A stretch of DNA of 64,000 nucleotides from Nymphaea colorata (GCF_008831285.2 NC_045138.2:27685934-27749933), one strand, 5' to 3'. Shown: positions 49,393 through 63,520, numbered from the stretch's first letter. Numbers and translations: made by a program. Notes: generated from the sequence alone by a model not told the origin.

Positions 49393-50718
49393 ATGGTCAG
49401 GAAGTGCTCGCATTGTGGGAACAATGGCCATAATTCTAGGACTTGTGGTAATCACAGAGGGGGTGGGTTGAGGTTGTTTGGAGTTCAGTTGCAGGTGGCT
49501 CCTCCAATGAGGAAGAGCCTTAGCATGGAGGTGTTGCCGTCACCTTCTCATACGATTTCTGTGGAGGACAACCATGGAAGTGGTGATAATGGCTATCTAT
49601 CTGATGGTCTTGTGCATTCGTGTAGCAGAGCTCATGAAAGGAAGAAGGGTGAGTGACAAAATTCTGTTCTTTTTTTTTGCTTTATTCTTGCATTTTTTCT
49701 CCTTTTTATCATCAATATTCTCTTTGGTAATTGCTGGGCTCACAATTAGTCTTCCTTTCCTCATTCCCTTTTCACTTTTTCTTCCGATTGGAGATGCCTG
49801 GCTGGATTCATGCCAAGTGTTGCAGTTGGGTCCTGTTTCGGGGGTGCTGTGTTTCTCTTTTCTTCTTGAGTAGGAAATTTATGCTAAGTTGATCAGAAAC
49901 ACGAGGGCCGCTTGATATTTGCATCTGTTTCGTGTGCTAACTTGGTTTTTCATTTGCATCTTGTTCATCAGGGTTTTCTTTTTACTCGCACTTTTTGGCC
50001 TTTTGGGCGTTGCCTAATATCTTACGTGTTTTCTTAGGAGTTCCGTGGACTGAGGAAGAACATAGGACGTTTCTAGCTGGGCTGGAGAAGCTTGGGAAAG
50101 GTGACTGGAGAGGAATATCTAGGAATTACGTGACTACCAGGACTCCCACTCAGGTGGCAAGTCACGCCCAGAAGTACTTTCTTAGACAAGCTAGCATTAA
50201 CAAGAAGAAACGCCGATCGAGCCTCTTCGACATGGTGATTTCCTGAACCAATCCAATTTTCATTGCGTCGCCTACAATCTCAGGATTTACCATGGAATAT
50301 GGATTTTCTGTAAACCACTTTGTTGCAGGTCGGAGGTAGTGGCAGTGCTCATGAAGACTCCATTAGCGATGCTTTGGAGATGGACAACGCTCAAATCTGC
50401 TCGTGCAATTTACCTGATCCTACTCTGTCTCTTAGTAGAATTTCCCCTGGAATTCTTGACGATGCGCATCTGATCAATCTTAACAAGGCAGAAAAAGCAG
50501 AACCCATGTCGGAAGTCGACCTGAAAATTAGTGGCGTTTCTTGTGATCATGTGACTTCTAGTTCTAGTTGCTCATCACAGGAACCACTTGGTTCATCTCC
50601 GGGATTGAGTCGTCAATCCTCGACCTTGCCTACACCTCTACAACCACCTGATCTGGAACTCACCATTGCTTTTCCTCCCCTACTGATCAAAGCAAATCGC
50701 CACCCAATACCCTGCTAA
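49393..50718 (+). CDS. SHAQKYF-type MYB-related transcriptional repressor (KUA1/MYBS3-like)
   Basis: Three coding exons, 49393-49648, 50038-50234 and 50329-50718, give 280 residues with closing phases. [18 protein letters not shown] is a CCHC zinc knuckle (C-x2-C-x4-H-x4-C) at the N-terminus. RLFGVQL near residues 27-33 is the R/KLFGV repression motif. A single MYB repeat spans about 88-136 ([14 protein letters not shown]...[12 protein letters not shown]), with SHAQKYF at 127-133, followed by basic KKKRR. The C-terminal half is Ser-rich and ends with [10 protein letters not shown], an EAR-like LxLx(I) motif. Proteins of this group act in the nucleus on I-box/TATCCA-like elements and repress genes linked to sugar response, cell expansion and senescence in Arabidopsis and rice. 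I chose the second in-frame ATG candidate, at 49,393, because the family starts MVRKCSHC and the first frame start is not needed. Confidence 0.92.
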
Positions 50719-52911
50719 TAGGAGCCATAAGCGTGAGCAGATTAGAGAATGGTCAATGTACACTGATTTCTAATATGCTGTTGGCGTCTAATGCAGTTCA
50801 GAGCGTATGCAGGGACACCTTATGCTGCTGTTTGCTGGTAGAATTTATCTGTTATATATATATATATATATATATATATCAACTTAGAAAGGACATTAAT
50901 TTCCTGTACTTCTGCTTCAGCCTGTGTTAGAGAGGCAGAGGCGGTCAAAACTCAATAGGCAAATCTTCATACGTCCGTCATCAGCATCTGTTTCTATGCT
51001 ATAATGACTGTAATATCGTGTCCTGTATCAATATGATATTGCCTTTCCTTTCTTTTGATTGTGTGGATATTTTCGTCTTCTGCGCGGTGGTGTGCCACAC
51101 TTCCTATTTCGACGTTGAGAGAAAGGGGAAAGAATGCTGATTGTAAGAGCTTGGGAGCAGAGTGCAAAGGATGAAAAGGTCATGTGCCTTCTAACTTGTT
51201 AAATTAACTTGTGTTCCATTCCGTTTCTTAAATATATTTAAAAACACGCATGAAGCCCAGAAAAATGTAATTTTCATGCACTATGCAGGGGTTTTGGTGT
51301 ATTTCATAAGTAGATTCGTGGAACAATAAGTTACTGTTTCCTGTCACCAAATAACCCCTGCATGTTGCAAGTTTTCGCGTGCAAGGACTGAACATGCCTG
51401 GCTAAAAGGTAGGCTTAAACTTTGAATTTGGAAAAAGGAAAGAGACCAAGAAGAGAGGATTTCCATTTGTAAGCATCTCATCAATGACATTGCATGGAGA
51501 ACTCCTTAAAGCAAGGTTCTGCGCATGATATTTTATGAATAAAGAACAGTATGTTGCACCTTGATTCTTCACGACAAGCTTGCACTCATGCACCCACGAA
51601 AAAAGCTGGCTACACTTGTTAGTGTTGAGTCTTCTAGTAATATATATCGAAATGCAGATCTTAGGAAATGAGTCTCGTTGAATAGGATCACAGGTCAGAT
51701 TGGTCAAACGGGTTACACCTAATTTACAACTATAGCGTCATTCTTCAGATGTTGACATGGAAAGCCTGTTTCAGTCACTCATAAGTCATAAGAGCAGCCA
51801 TAGAAACCTACAAAGTCCTCCCAATACCAATAGATAAGCCCAAACTTGGCTGGTGCAAGGAATAGGACCTATGGAAAAGGTACCCCACATGCGCGCCCCA
51901 GATAGCTTCGCGATCATGCACAAACGTTCTGCTGAAGGGTGACATAACCACATACACGTATCATCCGATCCGCCTGGAAACCTGTATGTTGATTTCAAAA
52001 AGTGGGCGACCAAAACCTGGGACAGGTAATCAGCAGCGGTGCGTTCAAGTTCCATCTCATCTCATGTAGAATCATTGTCTGGGTTGTGATGTGTTGGAAT
52101 CCTATACAGCCTCAGTCTATTGAACTTCTGTCACTTTCATCAGAGACGGGGAATCCATGCGTGCCGGCCTCCGTCGAGTCTGTCATCCGGAATATAGAAA
52201 AAGGGGATTTCGATCAGGCTCTTCTTGGTTAGATCAGAATCAATCTTAGACTCTCTGCGACACTGCCGTGCTGCAATCAAGATCAAAACTGCTTCGAACT
52301 CCCAAGTAAAAGTATTGCTCAACTTTCGATATAGCCGAGAACAGGAGATCACCTAAACCAATAGGAGGAAAGGATGACTAGAGAACAAGGGACGAAATTC
52401 TTTCAGGAGAGAAACTGAATTGCACTAGGAAAAAAAAAAGAAACAAAGAAACAAAGATTGAACAGTGCAAAAATGGTTGAAGGACAAAATATTCCTGGTT
52501 CCTCGTATAATAGCCACAAGATTTCTTATGCTACAATATCGATCAAGCAGTGAATTTTCTATTAAGTGACCCCCAAAAACAAAGAAAAGAAATTAAAATA
52601 CCCCAAAAAAATTAAGATCAAACAAAATACAAAAAGATATTTTACAAAAAAAAAATTGCCAAAGGTTGGGCTGCCATGCCAACCCATGGAAGAGAATCCA
52701 AACGCCTTGGGCCCTCGTCTTCTTGAGATCCCCACGTGGGTGGCTCATAGTGTATGCCCTGGAGAAGATGAGAACGGAAGAACCACCACCACTACAAATG
52801 CAGTCGCAACTCTCTCCATCTGATGCTTTGATGACCTTCCTCATGACAGGGTTGTGAGGCACAACAGTTGAGGGAATTCTTCTTTCTTAAAGTTCAATTT
52901 TCCTCTTATCG
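50719..52911. other. 3' flanks of convergent MYB and antiporter genes
   Basis: The MYB 3' untranslated region probably runs to about 51,050 and contains an (AT)n repeat at 50,852-50,879. The antiporter 3' untranslated region probably occupies part of 52,500-52,911. An 89-codon minus-strand frame at 51,786-52,055 shows no family signature. No further gene is supported. Confidence 0.45.
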
Positions 52912-55168
52912 TCATGAATCATGAGTTTCTTGGACCAACAGTGTGATGCGCTTAGCACTATCCGCACGAATGCTCTCACCTTTAAATCCCATCTGGAGTT
53001 GAATCCACAATTAACGGCATGAAAAAACTCGTGGAAAGGAGCATGAGGGAGAAGAATACGAACAAAGCAATGCATGGAGACCATACCTCGCTTGGATTGT
53101 CAGGTGAGAACCACCTCAGAAGAACTCCTAAGTGTACAACAGCAGGTATCAACTTGAAAAGCAATGGCGTTGTAACCTGAACCATTTCTTTTTATGAGCT
53201 ATCAGACAGGAACAAATCAAGAGCATATATGGAAAAGACAAGTCAAATTAATCACCAAACTAAGAGCTGTTGTGCCCAGAAGCAGCAGGTACACTTTACC
53301 CTGTCAAAGTGAAGAAAGGTTCATTATCTTGGAAATTTTTATAATTAACATCCTGTCATGATAAGGAAAGGAAGCAAAGAGCATCCCCAACATTACAACA
53401 CAAACACACTATAACCAGTAGAAGGAAAAAACATGAAATGGACCTTCGTTCTCTCTCTCTCTCTCTCTTTTCTTAATTTTACAGTAAGTCACATGGTTAT
53501 GGCCAAATGGCTGCCATGTCCATGTCAACACTCCAACATGTGGACGCTGGTATTACAACACACTGGGATGCGTTTTAAAAAAAACATTATTTTTTGCATT
53601 TTTCATACTAATTTTGAAGTTTTGAACATTATCTTTGCATATAAATTTTCCAAAATGTATTTTTTCACTGTTTTGCATTTTTTTCCTATTGTGTATCAAT
53701 TTTTCATATTTTTCGTGGACTCATTTACACACACATATGTATTATTTATACCTCACTGTATCCCTATATCCGCAAATTTTAGAATTGCTGTGTCCATACC
53801 CCCCCAATACTTGCACCTGTACCAGTATCACTTAGATTTTACATTTAATATCACAATGCTTGTTGAGAGCTGTTGTCACTTGCTCAGGTCAAGAGTGTGT
53901 AAAATCGTGTGGCTCTTTGCCCCTGCCCCCAGAATAAGGACCTAAACTTTGGTTTAAGGACCAATTCTTTTGGCTTATGCAGGGGTGAGCACCCATGGAG
54001 TTCAAGCCCTTGATTGCCCAAACAGCGGTGATGGCCTGCTCCACTATGACACACCTCCTCAAGGCTCACACATTCCAGATTAATCATCATTACTATTTTC
54101 CTTTTTCTTGTCTCGTAAGAACGATAGGACTAACAAGCGTTTGACATTTCATTCAGTTGGCCTTCAATATCTAACCAAAAACTAACACTGGAGTTCCAAT
54201 GCAAACCTCAATAAGGTGAAGATTGGAAGCACGACTAAGCAGCACAAAAGCAAACTCTCCAATTTGCGCTAAAGACATGCCAACCTGCATGATCAAACCA
54301 AAGGTTTTAGCCTCCCAAAATAAAGGTAAATAGGAGCACAGAACAATGAAGTTATGAAGACAAAGAATTAATGAACTCACCAGAAAAGCAGTTCTGTTGC
54401 TGTAGCCAAATCCTTTGACTACTAAAGCGACAACTACTGTTTTTATGATTATTACCAAAATGACAGCTGCTAACAAAATGTCCACATGATTCCACAGGAA
54501 CTGGACATGAATCAGCATTCCAATACTCGCGAGAAATAAAGCAGCAAAAAAGTTGCGGATGGGTTCAACCTATAAGTGTAATCAGAAATTATAAATGAGC
54601 GAGTGGAAAGACAAAAAATGTGGCAACTATACCAAAAAAAGTGTCCTACTCTAAGGATTAATGAATCCATATAAGCTCCTACGAAGTTTGTGTCTTGTCT
54701 AAGTTTTCTTTATTTTTTTATTCAGATTGAAAACAAAACAAGAAAATAAAATATTGAAATTTGCTTCATACAAAAATCAGCTGCATTGTAGAATGGAAGT
54801 GCCTTCATCCTGTGATTTTGAGTTATAAAGCAAGCAGGGCAATAAAATGAATGGTTGATGAACTGCTTAATAGTATAACATCTTTATTTAGGTCTGCCCT
54901 ATTGATGGGAGGCATGAAAGATTTAAATAAATGCAATTAATAGTTATTTTTCTGAGGCAATCGAGAGGCATTGGTTAAATGATCGCTTGAGGTGGAGCTG
55001 AAAGAGTAGAAAACGGATTATCCAAAAAGGCTACAAAAACATGGCAACTTTCTAGGTGAAGATTCTCTCTATGAAGATAATATAGAGCAAATGAGCTTCT
55101 GATGGTGTTCTCAAGCCAAGAAGCCAAGTCCTTCATTCTACTGGTTCTTCAAATAATCAAAAGGAACT

Positions 55169-55209
<41 letters not shown>

Positions 55210-58200
55210 GCAGACAGAGACATACACACACAAAATGGTCTGCCTAATGCACCTATTACATACATGTCATTCATAGACACATAAGAAAGCATGCACATGA
55301 TATACATGAATAGTTGTATGATGGGTTCTGCTCTAATGGACTAGGCTCTCTGGGGAAATAGAGACCTATCAAGCACACTCCTTGTGTCTTGTGACTAAAT
55401 GTTCCTAAAGAAGTCCCAATAGTACAAAACGAGTTCATACAGAAAAATTTTCAGGTATGCAAATGATGCAGAATGCTTATACTACTAAGCTTGATCACGA
55501 TAATTCATATGGCCTTTTCTAGGTAATGAGAGATTAAGTATAGTAACAGAAGAACCAAGTAGCCGACACATGCAATTCCAAAGAAGTCACTATAATAGAC
55601 AGCAACACACATATAGTCAATAACATCAACCGTGTCAACACAGGAAAGCAATCCATACCTGTTCAAGTGTATGCTGTGCAAGATCAGTGGTTGATACCAT
55701 CACCCCGGCAGCAAATGATCCCAGTTCAAGACTTAAACCCAATTTATCACTACACTGTGCATATACCCAAAAATATAATCCAGTTCAAGAACATTATTTT
55801 GATCAAACAAGGTTCAAGGTAAAAAAAAAAAAGTATCAATGCTAATGTCAAGAATAAAAACTAGACTATCAGCAAAGAGCACAACAAACAGGAAAAACAG
55901 AGACATGTTTATCCTTATAAATTTCAAAAATTTGATAGCACACGGTGACAGTCTTTCCAGAGTGAGAATTATTTGGAATGGCACAAATAATTTTGGAGCA
56001 GTCTACTTAAGTATATAATAGCAAGAAGCATGCAAAACCCTGGTTGTATAAGATGGCTTGTAATGTGCACTACAGAGTGGGGACTAGGATTCTTGTTACC
56101 ACATGGATAATGCTACTAATGAAGTGTTTATCTGGAGTCTTTAAGAATTTTCCAGAAATACAATGTATAAACAAAGGCTGGAATGAAGGCTGGCAAGATT
56201 AATCAAAGGCACAACTCCGGTGAATAAAATGAAAACACATGGGCAAAAGGATGCTCTCCAGAATACTTTGCACTTCAGAGTTCAGACCACTATAAGCATA
56301 AACACTCATTGCAGAAACTCATTCAAGGAGAAAAAGTGAACATTGCTGTTCTTTTCACAATTTCATTATTCCTGTTTCATTAGTGTGAGTCAATCTATTT
56401 CCTTTTCTAACTAAGTACTTTGACCAGAAGTGCAAGAATATCAGGTGCTTTCCAATTCAGCATTTGATTCACAAAAAAAATGTCTCTCAAAAATATATGG
56501 CAGATGTTCATGCTCCTCTGAGAAGTCTTCTTCTTTTCATTTGTATCATGGCAACAGGTAGCCCTGAACTATTTGCATGGTTAGAGTCAATAAATGCTTG
56601 CAATCGCTGATCTAAAGCATTTAAAGGGAATTGTAGGAAGTTACAATTAACTAAACTTCCTGCTGCAGCACAACACTAAACAAAGCAATCTAGGTTAATC
56701 ACAAGTATAATCAAAGAGGGCTTAGAACTAAGGAGCTTAAACTTTCACCAAGAGTACCATATGGTAAAAAAGGAAAATAGAATTAATGATTTACTAAAGA
56801 CTTAAATTTTCTACGAAAGTTAAGGAACAAACCCAAGCAACAAGCAAGCAAAAAGCGACAGAAGCCAGCTGATAAAGTTCATTGGTCTGCAAAATAAATT
56901 ACATTCAAAAGTCAGTAGACCAACAAGACGTAAAATTCAAAAAAGTTAAATTGTATTACAGTCTGGTGTACAGGCAGAAGCATAGATGTATTGAAAAAAT
57001 ATATCCATTAAACAAACAATTACCTCTGAGGATAAGCTTATCATCAGCTTAAAAAGCCAAGGCACACATGTTCGTGATAACATGGCCAAAATAGATAAGA
57101 ATGTGCACAATAGGATGGCCCTACAAATCAACAAAATGAAATAGGTGCTATGTTTCATATTGGCAAAATAGCAGCAGAAAATAGTCTAACATGAGAAAAC
57201 AATGTTCCAACATAAAAAGCACACAGAAGGAGCTGGAAATGATTGCCCGTTTGTGCTATTCATTGTGTAATGTTTGAACTCAGAGGAACACATTTCAAAG
57301 GAAAACAGCAAACAAGGAAGGATGCCAGGCACTAGAAGAGCCATTAACACCATTTATCGAGTAACTGTTACTATTACACTGCACTGCAAGCCAAAGTCTA
57401 TATATTGGTCAGTTCATTTTCTATCTGCACTAAATATTACATAACCTTTGCATGTTTATGTATCATCATTCATCAATGTAATGACTACTAAAATACTTTA
57501 AAAAATCAAAATCAGGCTATTAAATCCTCAAACCAGTAAAATCTGCAATAATTGTGAAAAGAAAAAGACGTCACTACAAACCCAAAACATAAATAATAAA
57601 GCTTGAACTGAAAATGAGGCCTCTTGTTTGTGATGGTCACAGTGGCATGGTTCAACAAGACAAAGTTCGTTACTACCAACTTAAATGTAGTTCTCACATT
57701 CTTGGACCTCAATGGCATAAGCTCCAAATCAATGAGCATGACCCAACATTAGAGCCTGAAAGATTTAAAAAATTAAGAATACCAGCCAGAATGTTTTTTC
57801 CTTAAGCTTCAAATGTAAAAAAGTCAACAAAAAATTACCACTTAAATAAATTGCTTTTGGACAAATGCCATTTTGAAGAATCTATATTTACTTATGTTAC
57901 CAATCCAAAATGAGCTGTTAGCACCACAAAACAGATCCAGTTGATTTTAGTCTGAAAAACACAGTAAAGTACATTCGATTATAAATTATAATACATAGTT
58001 GAAAATCGAAACTTTAAAACCATTAGCATGATTAATCCTAAAGATTTATTATTTGTTAACGTAACAGCAGTCAATAAACATATCTAAAACTTGGCAGTTA
58101 TAACAGGCACTTAGTGTCTTAACAAGCATGAAATAGCATCTCTTCTTTCAAAATACGCTCAAGAAAGAAGGTGGAGAGACAGGGTGTGAGCCACATACGA

Positions 58201-61200
58201 TTTAGTCATAGACATTATTCCTTGTAGAACTCCAGTATTACCACCCAGAACTGGAAGAAGTGCAAACAGCAACCCAACAGCACAATCCTAGATTGCAAGG
58301 ATAGCTCTTAACATTCTCTAAATACCTTTCAAGATATGAATTGAAGAATACATAAAAGGAAGAAAACCACTACCTGGAGGATAAGGGTCCCAACAGTAAC
58401 TTGACCATGAACAGCGCTGATGCTGTTTCGCTCCATCAAGAACTTCAAAACCTGAAAAAGAAAGAAAATATTTCTGTTGGTCAATGGCCAAAATGTCCTC
58501 AATTGTAAATGCAAAATAATACCTTCCCACCATTCTGAAATTTTCCCTGACAACTCTACTTAGAAATCTGGTAAAAATTTGCAGGACTCAAATAGTCCAC
58601 AATAAAGCAGGTGATTTCAAGACAATGCAATGGTGAAATGGTCACAAGCTTCACAAATTAATTCACTAGCAATTTAATCATATGCATTCATTTGTTATCA
58701 CCATGAAGAAGGCTAAGAAACTATCTTCCAGAATTCTGCAAGCATAATGCTCTTTATATCTGTCATCAGAACATCTCTAACCACTACCAACTGTAAGGCT
58801 CTAGGTCAGTATAACTGAAAGGCAGAAAGACAATGCACGCCAGAGCTCAAACACATTGAGATTGTAGTTTCAGGTACCAGTTAGAAGAAAGTAGCAAATT
58901 TAAAGTGACCAACCTAGAAAGTTGATAGAGCAAATTTAATAATCTCAATATGCTTGCTAGCTGGGAAGAAAATAAAACCAAAATAGAGACCCAAACCCAC
59001 TCAAATTTGTTATATGAGATAGAATAGTGAAAATGAATCATCAACAAATTTCACTGGATTCTATTACAATGGTGCAATAAATTATGAATAGAGGGCGGGA
59101 GCAAATTACTAATGAAACAAAATGCACTTGTTCCAGATACACCAAGAAACTTAATGAGTGGTGACTTTTCCAATCTGTGCCAGAATGTACTTTCGCATTC
59201 TCATAGAGAAATCACAAACATTTCAAAAAATGCATATTTGAGAGGTTCACAAGACTTGTATATACAATAAACATTCTAGAACAAAATGATCAGTGTTAAA
59301 TACTTAAATTGTGGCCCACACACATACAGCATAGGGGATTGTATAAATTACCACAGCTGTGGAAGACATAGATAAAAAAGTGCCTACAAACACTCCTTCT
59401 GAAGGTTTGCCACCACATAACTGCAAAGGAAACAGAGAAGAATAGTTCAGTGCATAGATATGGTTAGTGGTCAGAACAAGGAAAGCTCAGAAGAAAGCAA
59501 GGTTCTTCCACCTATCAACATCAAAGAGAACATGGCAAAACATTCATGATACATGAAGCCTAGACAGTTAACAATATCTCCATTAATAGCACCGCCAAAC
59601 AAATCATGGAGAAACCATTTAAAAAATAAAACTAATAAGCTGTAGCTTATGCTTCTACGTTCTAAGAACTAAATCTCACAAATTGTGAACTACAACTAAA
59701 AGTGATGATTATTTTTGAAATACTTGTTTAACTCAATACAATCTTCTGTAGTCGTCTTCAGGACGTATTCATAGGTACTTTAAACTTTAGGCGCCAGCAT
59801 CTATAAGTATTTAAAAGTTGCAGGACATTTCAAACTATTTTAAATTCATTTAGATCCCATGCTTGTCACATATGGCTTCTTTTCCTTTTCATAGAATTGT
59901 TTAAGAACACTTAACCTTCAAAATAAAACTTACAAAATTTCATTAAGAAAAAAACTACAACTGAGACAAGTTTTTGTCCACCATCATCCATCAATCATGA
60001 TCCAGATTTAATAAGTACTAAGAAAATTTAAAAACAATTTCAGTCAGGATGATGCTAAACTTCTCATGTTTCCTTTTTTTCACTTAATCAGCTTGACACA
60101 CAAATTCAAAACTGAAATCAGAGGCTGCAATTAACAGTGACATCTAACATTCACAGAGTTCAAGTGTGAAGGAGTTCCTTGACATGAAAGGTTTATTCTA
60201 GCATAAATACCAAAATTTTCACGATAAATGAAGACTATATATTTTTGCAACCTCTACTTAATACAATCATCCCATGGTTAACTCCACCACAAAATTATTA
60301 GACAAAGTGAAAATTTGCAAAAATAACTGAAGTGCTCCGGACATACAGAGGCAGCTACACCACATAAGCACATGAAAAGAAAAATCTGCAGTATCCCTCC
60401 AAGTACAGCAACTGCTCGAACAACCCGAAGCTACAGAAGAATGATCAAGTTCATTCACAGTTCCAATAGACAAGATGAAAACTCTAGAAAGATACAAAGG
60501 GAATATCAATCTGTAAATAGCATCTAACCTTTGTGGTGGAGAACTCAAGGCCCAATGCAAATAGAAGAAAAATTACACCAAACTGAGCAACAGTCTCAAC
60601 CTACATCCAGATTTAGAAGTGTGTAAAACTGAAATGAAACGTTGGTATCCATGAAAATTGTTATAGCAAGAATTATGACAGACACAACAAATGTAACTAA
60701 GATTATCCTGATTAGATAGCAACTAACTAAGCCAAATGGTTTTGAGTCTTTTGACAAATGTTTAAGAGAGGGTACAATGTTATGCAATACAGCAAAGTAC
60801 AGTTGCAAATCCATTACAGGTCCCGAAACAAGAACCTCAGACACATTAGAAGTACAATCCAAAAGAACATTTTTCTTAAATGCATTGCAGGTTCTACAAT
60901 CACAGACCACTCTTGGAAATGAAAGCCATAAAAAAAAAAATTAATAAGCTTCCAAATCAATAATCCAATTTCCAATACAGTTGTCCATCTGACCAATCCA
61001 TTCAGAAATCTCCAAGTTTATACTTCTTTTCAATTCTCTGAAGCATTATTCTTTTGCAGCTAGAAATTTCATTCCGGTAAGGCATATAGCAAGAAAATTC
61101 AGCAGTTTAAGGGAGGGAAATGGGAACATAACCAACGTCGTGACAAAAGCAATCTCATTCTGATTCTTATGAAACATCTTGAAATAAGTACAGCAGATCA

Positions 61201-62591
61201 ACACAATTAGGACATACAAGGCAAGATTTGGCTCATGCCATGGCAATAAAAGTCATTTGAAAGCCTCAACTCCTGTTTCTCTTAATTCTACGTATATCTT
61301 GTCAGTCATTGACTTTTTTTTTTTTGTTCAGCACCAAGTCGGTGTTAACAAATTTGATATAGCACTCATTATGTTTATACAAGCCCAAAAAAGCAAGTAA
61401 AACACTTAAACGTCCATAAAAAAAGGCACTAAAAGGAGACTAATCTATATACCGAAATTGCCTAAGTCCATTGGGACCATTGACCATCTATATGCACTTA
61501 CTGTTGCGTCAAAGGAGAAACCCCATCCATTTTAACAAAAAAAGAATGAGAACTCAGCATCTTTCTATATATGGGACATTTTCCAAGAAATGTACTCTGC
61601 AGAATATGCTTCTCCATAACTTTTTTTCAAGTTTTGTTTTCATTAAAAGCAAGTAAGTGAAAATCAACTTTAAGACGAGAAATAAAGTGTCATAATGTTA
61701 GTATGTAGACCCAACAGTAACAGGGACCTTACTTGCACCATTTCGCTTACAAAGCTTAACCCTCCAGGCCCAATGACAGATCCAGCCAGCAAATACCCAG
61801 TAATAACCTGAAAAAAAAATATATATTTTCCTTCTGCATGAATTTTTCAAATTCACCACTTGAACCTGAATTGTGCTAAGACAAGATTCACAGAAAACAT
61901 ATCAAGAAACATAATGTCTAAAAATTCATCATCAAACATGAGGTGATGTTCTGACCGGTTGACCAGCACAGGCAAATGCAATGCCACCACATGTTGCAGA
62001 TACTATGACCACTACCAGATCTGATATCAACCTGCATGTAAGTAGATATAAGTACTCCACTCTGAACTTTTTTTTTTGCCGGATTGTGTGCAAAAGATCT
62101 GACTCCCCCACCTCAGGTCTAGCTGCAGAACTGGATACTTTGACTTGGGTTTTGATATAATAAACACATTGTCCTGAAAAAATTGCAGTAGAACTTGTAT
62201 ATGGATTCTCATTGCGAAACATTATTAGAATAAGAAATTCTAATTAGAATAAGCTGGCACAACATGAATAGCATTTTTTCTACAACAAACTGATGGAAAC
62301 AAAGTCTTTAACTGAGAAAAACCTTGCTGTCTATCAAAGTTGGAATGTCATCTGCCCTGTTCTCATTATCCAAGTTGAAGACATCATGCAGTTGAAATGA
62401 CCTGGTCAATTTGACAAGGAGTTAAAAGACACCATAAAAGAGATCATTATTCTCATCAAAAGATTGGATATTCCTAAAATAAGGATGAAAAATCATTTCG
62501 CTACAAGAGAAAAGGACTAATACTTCTCTTCTTTGGTATCATTTTTCTTTGGTTTGTCACGAGTGACTCGAGCAACTGTTTCTAGCACTCC
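52912..62591 (-). CDS. K+ efflux (K+/H+) antiporter, KEA4/5/6 type, 5' partial
   Basis: Eighteen exons on the minus strand encode 493 C-terminal residues: 62591-62524, 62401-62323, 62173-62112, 62031-61956, 61807-61733, 60600-60529, 60430-60347, 59420-59352, 58451-58374, 58287-58199, 57120-57024, 56886-56833, 55754-55659, 54569-54381, 54284-54207, 53300-53256, 53176-53087 and 52992-52912. All phases close. The order follows the KEA family: VLETVARV, FQLHDVFNLDNENRADDIPT, LISDLVVVIVSATCGG, GYLLAGSVIGPGGLSFVSEM, FALGLEFS, SMSSTAVV, then the exon junction QD (LILQ|DCAVG), typical of CPA2 K+/H+ exchangers. It continues LELGSFAAGVMVSTTD, RNFFAALFLASIGMLIH, GMSLAQIGEFAFVLLSRASN and LLRWFSPDNPSE, and ends MGFKGESIRADSAKRI...THDS. 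It has about a dozen membrane spans and no KTN/TrkA-N domain, as expected for KEA4-6, which sit in Golgi/endosomal membranes. About 80-100 N-terminal residues, with signal peptide, must lie right of 62,591. Confidence 0.93.
55174..55206. repeat. (CT)n microsatellite in an antiporter intron
   Basis: About 16 uninterrupted CT units lie in the intron between the exons at 54,569 and 55,659. A shorter CT tract lies at 53,448-53,469. Confidence 0.85.
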
Positions 62592-63064
62592 CTGAAATAT
62601 TTATTGAAATAAATGTAAGACATCTTGAAATAGCATAATTTGGACAAATTATATTTAACAAATAGGGTTCAGAATTACACGTGCAGTGAAAAAGCAAGGC
62701 ATTTCTTTCAAAAGAACATGGAAGAAGAATGCACAAAATATCTTGCAAAATAAGGATGAACATCTTCCGCAGAAGGATGGCTGATCACAACAATAAGAAG
62801 TGAACGACCTTGTATAATTAATGGCCTGCACATAGTAGGTAAGGCCTTGCAATTATCAGGCTGATAACCATGCGACAGGAAAACTAGCCCTGGCCTGTAA
62901 CAAGTCAGCAGGCCCATGGGGCAAATGAAGAAACAGAAATGCCTGACCTAGATACCTGGAACACTCAGTCACTCACATATAACCACATGACTTTGCAGCA
63001 ATCTAACCTGCCCAGCACACACATGCATGCATGTGCAGGCACAGAAAAGTATGTGCATGCAAAC
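62592..63064 (-). other. Presumed intron of the antiporter gene
   Basis: The acceptor TTTCAG precedes GGAGTGCTAGAA at 62,591. Upstream on the minus strand I find no codons for the family's N-terminal part before the LTR begins. This is therefore probably intron sequence, interrupted at 63,065 by the retrotransposon. Confidence 0.5.
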
Positions 63065-63339
63065 TGTTAGAATATCTTGTGTAAGGGAACCGGGTCTGGA
63101 TATGGACCTGGTTCCATGGGCACGGGAGCCGAGGGTGGCTCGGTACCCTAGGCGGGTTCCCCCTTTATAATCCCACTTAGTGTTGTGTTGTTGATGAAGT
63201 GGAATATATTTTCTCTCTCCTAGGGTTGCGGTTTTGCCCCTAGGTTAGAGCTTCTCCGTGGTTTTTCACCTCTCCTTGAGGTTTTCCACGTATATCGTGT
63301 GCCTCTCCTTTTTCTTCTCTTTCGTTGCATATTTCTACA
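63065..63339 (+). repeat. 5' long terminal repeat of the copia element
   Basis: A 275-bp segment starts TGTTAGAATATC and ends TTTCTACA, that is TG...CA, directly before a tRNA-Met primer-binding site. TTTATAATC near 63,164 is a likely TATA box for the LTR promoter. Confidence 0.8.
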
Positions 63340-63351
63340 TGGTATCAGAGA
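63340..63351 (+). other. Primer-binding site for initiator tRNA-Met
   Basis: TGGTATCAGAGA matches the plant copia standard TGGTATCAGAGC at 11 of 12 bases and abuts the LTR end exactly. Confidence 0.9.
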
Positions 63352-63434
63352 CACCGTGTGTGGGTTTTGCTCTGTGATCGTGCGTTTTCATCGTTTCTGC
63401 CGCTGCTCGTCTCCCGCCGTTGCCGCCACTTCCA

Positions 63435-63520
63435 GCGCCGCCGCCTGTTCCAGCGCCGCCGCCGGCGTTCTTTTTTCAGCGCTGCCGCCTGTTCCAGCGC
63501 CGTCGCCGGCGTTATTTTCA
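63435..63520 (+). repeat. Imperfect 44-bp GC-rich tandem repeat in the copia leader
   Basis: Unit 1 (63,435-63,478) and unit 2 (63,479-63,520) both contain CCGCCTGTTCCAGCGCCG, a CGCCGGCGTT block and a T-run ending in TCA. A diverged third start, GCGCCGTCGTC, follows at 63,521. The units do not keep a shared reading frame, because the second is two bases shorter. Confidence 0.8.

Noticed and set aside
51786-52055. 89-codon minus-strand frame downstream of the antiporter gene
   Set aside because: The antiporter already ends with the family's own C-terminus at 52,912. This frame has no signature, splice link or conserved composition.
53433-53945. 170-codon plus-strand frame between antiporter exons
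   Set aside because: It lies in an intron of a well-supported minus-strand gene, is dominated by Phe/Ile/His from T-rich DNA, and has no recognisable motif.
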